Shown one piece after another: positions 5,056-5,992 of a stretch of 5,992 bases of DNA; the stretch's first letter is position 1, and each line of letters begins with the position of its first letter. The stretch comes from Clostridiales bacterium. Lineage in GTDB: Bacteria > Bacillota > Clostridia > Lachnospirales > Lachnospiraceae. Under the pieces are notes generated by a model that made no database searches, had not been told where the DNA came from, and was given only the letters and a program-made list of their open reading frames with translations. Both the position numbers and the translations under genes were made by a program. The stretch covers positions 1-5,992 of the forward strand of contig JAHZHG010000183.1 of NCBI GenBank assembly GCA_019420425.1. Reading direction: 5' to 3'.

Positions 5056-5992
5056 AAAAATTATTTTTATATCCATATACATGTGCGGCAGACTCCGTTA
5101 TCCGGCAAAGAGAGCTGATGGAAGGATGCTCCCTGGAAATAATTGGATGTGTCTCCGCGGATTTGGCCTGTTTGCGAAGAAAATATCCAGAACTGAAGAT
5201 AACTGATTCTCTGGAAGAGGGAATAGAGAAAACGGATGGAGTCCTGATTAATGAAGAGATTGGCGAATCCATGAAAGAAAAGGCTGAAGCATGTGAACGG
5301 CTTGCACAGGAAAAAAATAAGGATATATGGAAAAGCAGCCGGGTTTTCCGGGATTTGGAAGAGATAAGCGGGTATGAACTAAAGGAACTGGAGGTTCCGG
5401 TGATTGCTGTCCTGGGACAGGGGGAACAGTGCGGAAAATTGGATATGGCAGCAATTCTTATGCACCGAATTCGGGAGCAGGGATACAGCGTATTGGGAAT
5501 GAGTGGGAATAAGAAGGCCCAGGTATTTGGAATGGAGATTATTCCTGAGTTCTTTTTCCGAGATTCAGTAGACATTACACGGAAAACGCTTAATTTCCAT
5601 AAGTATGTCATGGATTTATATGAGGAGTATCAGCCGGATATTATTGTTATAGAAATTCCGGGAGGGATAATGCAGGCAACGGATACGGTTTATTTTCACT
5701 TTGGAGAGCTTGCTTCAGTAATTACCAGAGCAATTACTATCGATGCGGCAGTATTTAATCTGTATTACAATATTGTCCAGCTTGAACGGGAGCAGAGAGA
5801 GAAGCTTTTGCATATGATTCGGGAGCAGTGCGGACAGAAGTACGGAATAGGGGTTGAATTTTTCTGTCTCAGTCCGCAGGTGATAAAGCCGGATAAAAGG
5901 GGAAAGGAGGCAGATTATTTGTATTTAGATAACTGCTATATGGAAAGGGCGGTCAAAGAGCTGAAGGGAGAGAACGTTGTTTCTCTAACGGA
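5052..5992 (+). CDS. Peptide maturation system protein, TIGR04066-like, 3' end beyond the window
   Basis: The frame is open from the ATG at 5052 to the edge, giving 313 residues without a stop. The start overlaps the maturase stop as ATGA, after GGAGG. The product has no signal peptide or membrane segment. It opens with MKKLFLYPY, has a first part (1-112) with DGVLINEE, and then a second domain starting VPVIAVLGQGEQCGKLD (115-131). That domain continues with FGMEIIPEFF (159-168), YQPDIIVIEIPGGIM (193-207) and ITIDAAVFNLYY (228-239). This layout agrees with what I remember of TIGR04066 proteins, found next to CcpM-type maturases in Clostridia; their biochemical role is not established. The GQGEQCGK stretch resembles a nucleotide-binding loop but does not fit the Walker A spacing. 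An obligate partner role in peptide maturation is inferred from the coupling. Confidence 0.78.
   Translation, partial: MKKLFLYPYTCAADSVIRQRELMEGCSLEIIGCVSADLACLRRKYPELKITDSLEEGIEKTDGVLINEEIGESMKEKAEACERLAQEKNKDIWKSSRVFRDLEEISGYELKELEVPVIAVLGQGEQCGKLDMAAILMHRIREQGYSVLGMSGNKKAQVFGMEIIPEFFFRDSVDITRKTLNFHKYVMDLYEEYQPDIIVIEIPGGIMQATDTVYFHFGELASVITRAITIDAAVFNLYYNIVQLEREQREKLLHMIREQCGQKYGIGVEFFCLSPQVIKPDKRGKEADYLYLDNCYMERAVKELKGENVVSLT

Noticed and set aside
5418..5441. A true Walker A (P-loop) motif in the TIGR04066-like protein
   Set aside because: The residues GQGEQCGKL do not satisfy G-x4-G-K-S/T, so ATPase or GTPase activity cannot be claimed.
5469..5828. A 12-nt direct repeat ATTCGGGAGCAG at 5469-5480 and 5817-5828
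   Set aside because: Both copies lie in frame and encode IREQ in helical, charged segments. There is no flanking structure, so a coincidence of codon use is the simplest explanation.

Overview
The window looks like a chromosomal segment from a Gram-positive anaerobe of the class Clostridia, probably Lachnospiraceae or a close relative. This is an inference from three things: strong AGGAGG-type ribosome binding sites, a BlaI/BlaR1-type regulatory pair, and a radical SAM/SPASM peptide maturase with its partner protein, a pairing I know from Clostridia. No rRNA, tRNA, CRISPR array, insertion sequence or integrase is visible.

Layout. (1) Positions 1-1525 (+) hold the 3' nine-tenths of an IlvD/Edd-family dehydratase gene. 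It is GC-rich and closed by a strong, apparently bidirectional hairpin terminator at 1528-1573. (2) Positions 1606-3450 (-) hold a compact operon, transcribed leftward toward that terminator: a BlaI/MecI-like winged-helix repressor, a BlaR1-like membrane M56 zinc metallopeptidase, and a 76-residue exported peptide of unknown function. All three genes overlap or are translationally coupled. Their promoter (TTGACA-N17-TATAGT) is followed at once by a perfect 17-nt palindrome, the likely repressor operator. The BlaR1-like protein lacks a penicillin-binding domain and has only about 65 extracytoplasmic residues, so it should sense something other than a beta-lactam by the classical route. (3) Positions 3565-5992 (+) are divergent from that operon and begin a peptide natural-product (RiPP) operon. 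It has a sigma-A-like promoter, a complete radical SAM/SPASM maturase resembling the clostridial Cys-rich-peptide maturase CcpM, and, overlapping by ATGA, a partner resembling the TIGR04066 'peptide maturation system protein' family. That last gene runs off the right edge without a stop.

How the genes work together. The maturase and its partner very likely modify a small Cys-rich precursor peptide of the Clo7bot/CLI_3235 type. No precursor gene is visible in the window, so it should lie to the right or elsewhere in the genome. The repressor-protease-exported peptide unit is a self-contained signalling cassette. Whether it is functionally tied to the RiPP operon or only adjacent is unknown, because its operator palindrome is not repeated at the RiPP promoter. 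The dehydratase is metabolic and appears unrelated; base composition falls sharply after its terminator, consistent with accessory DNA next to a core gene.
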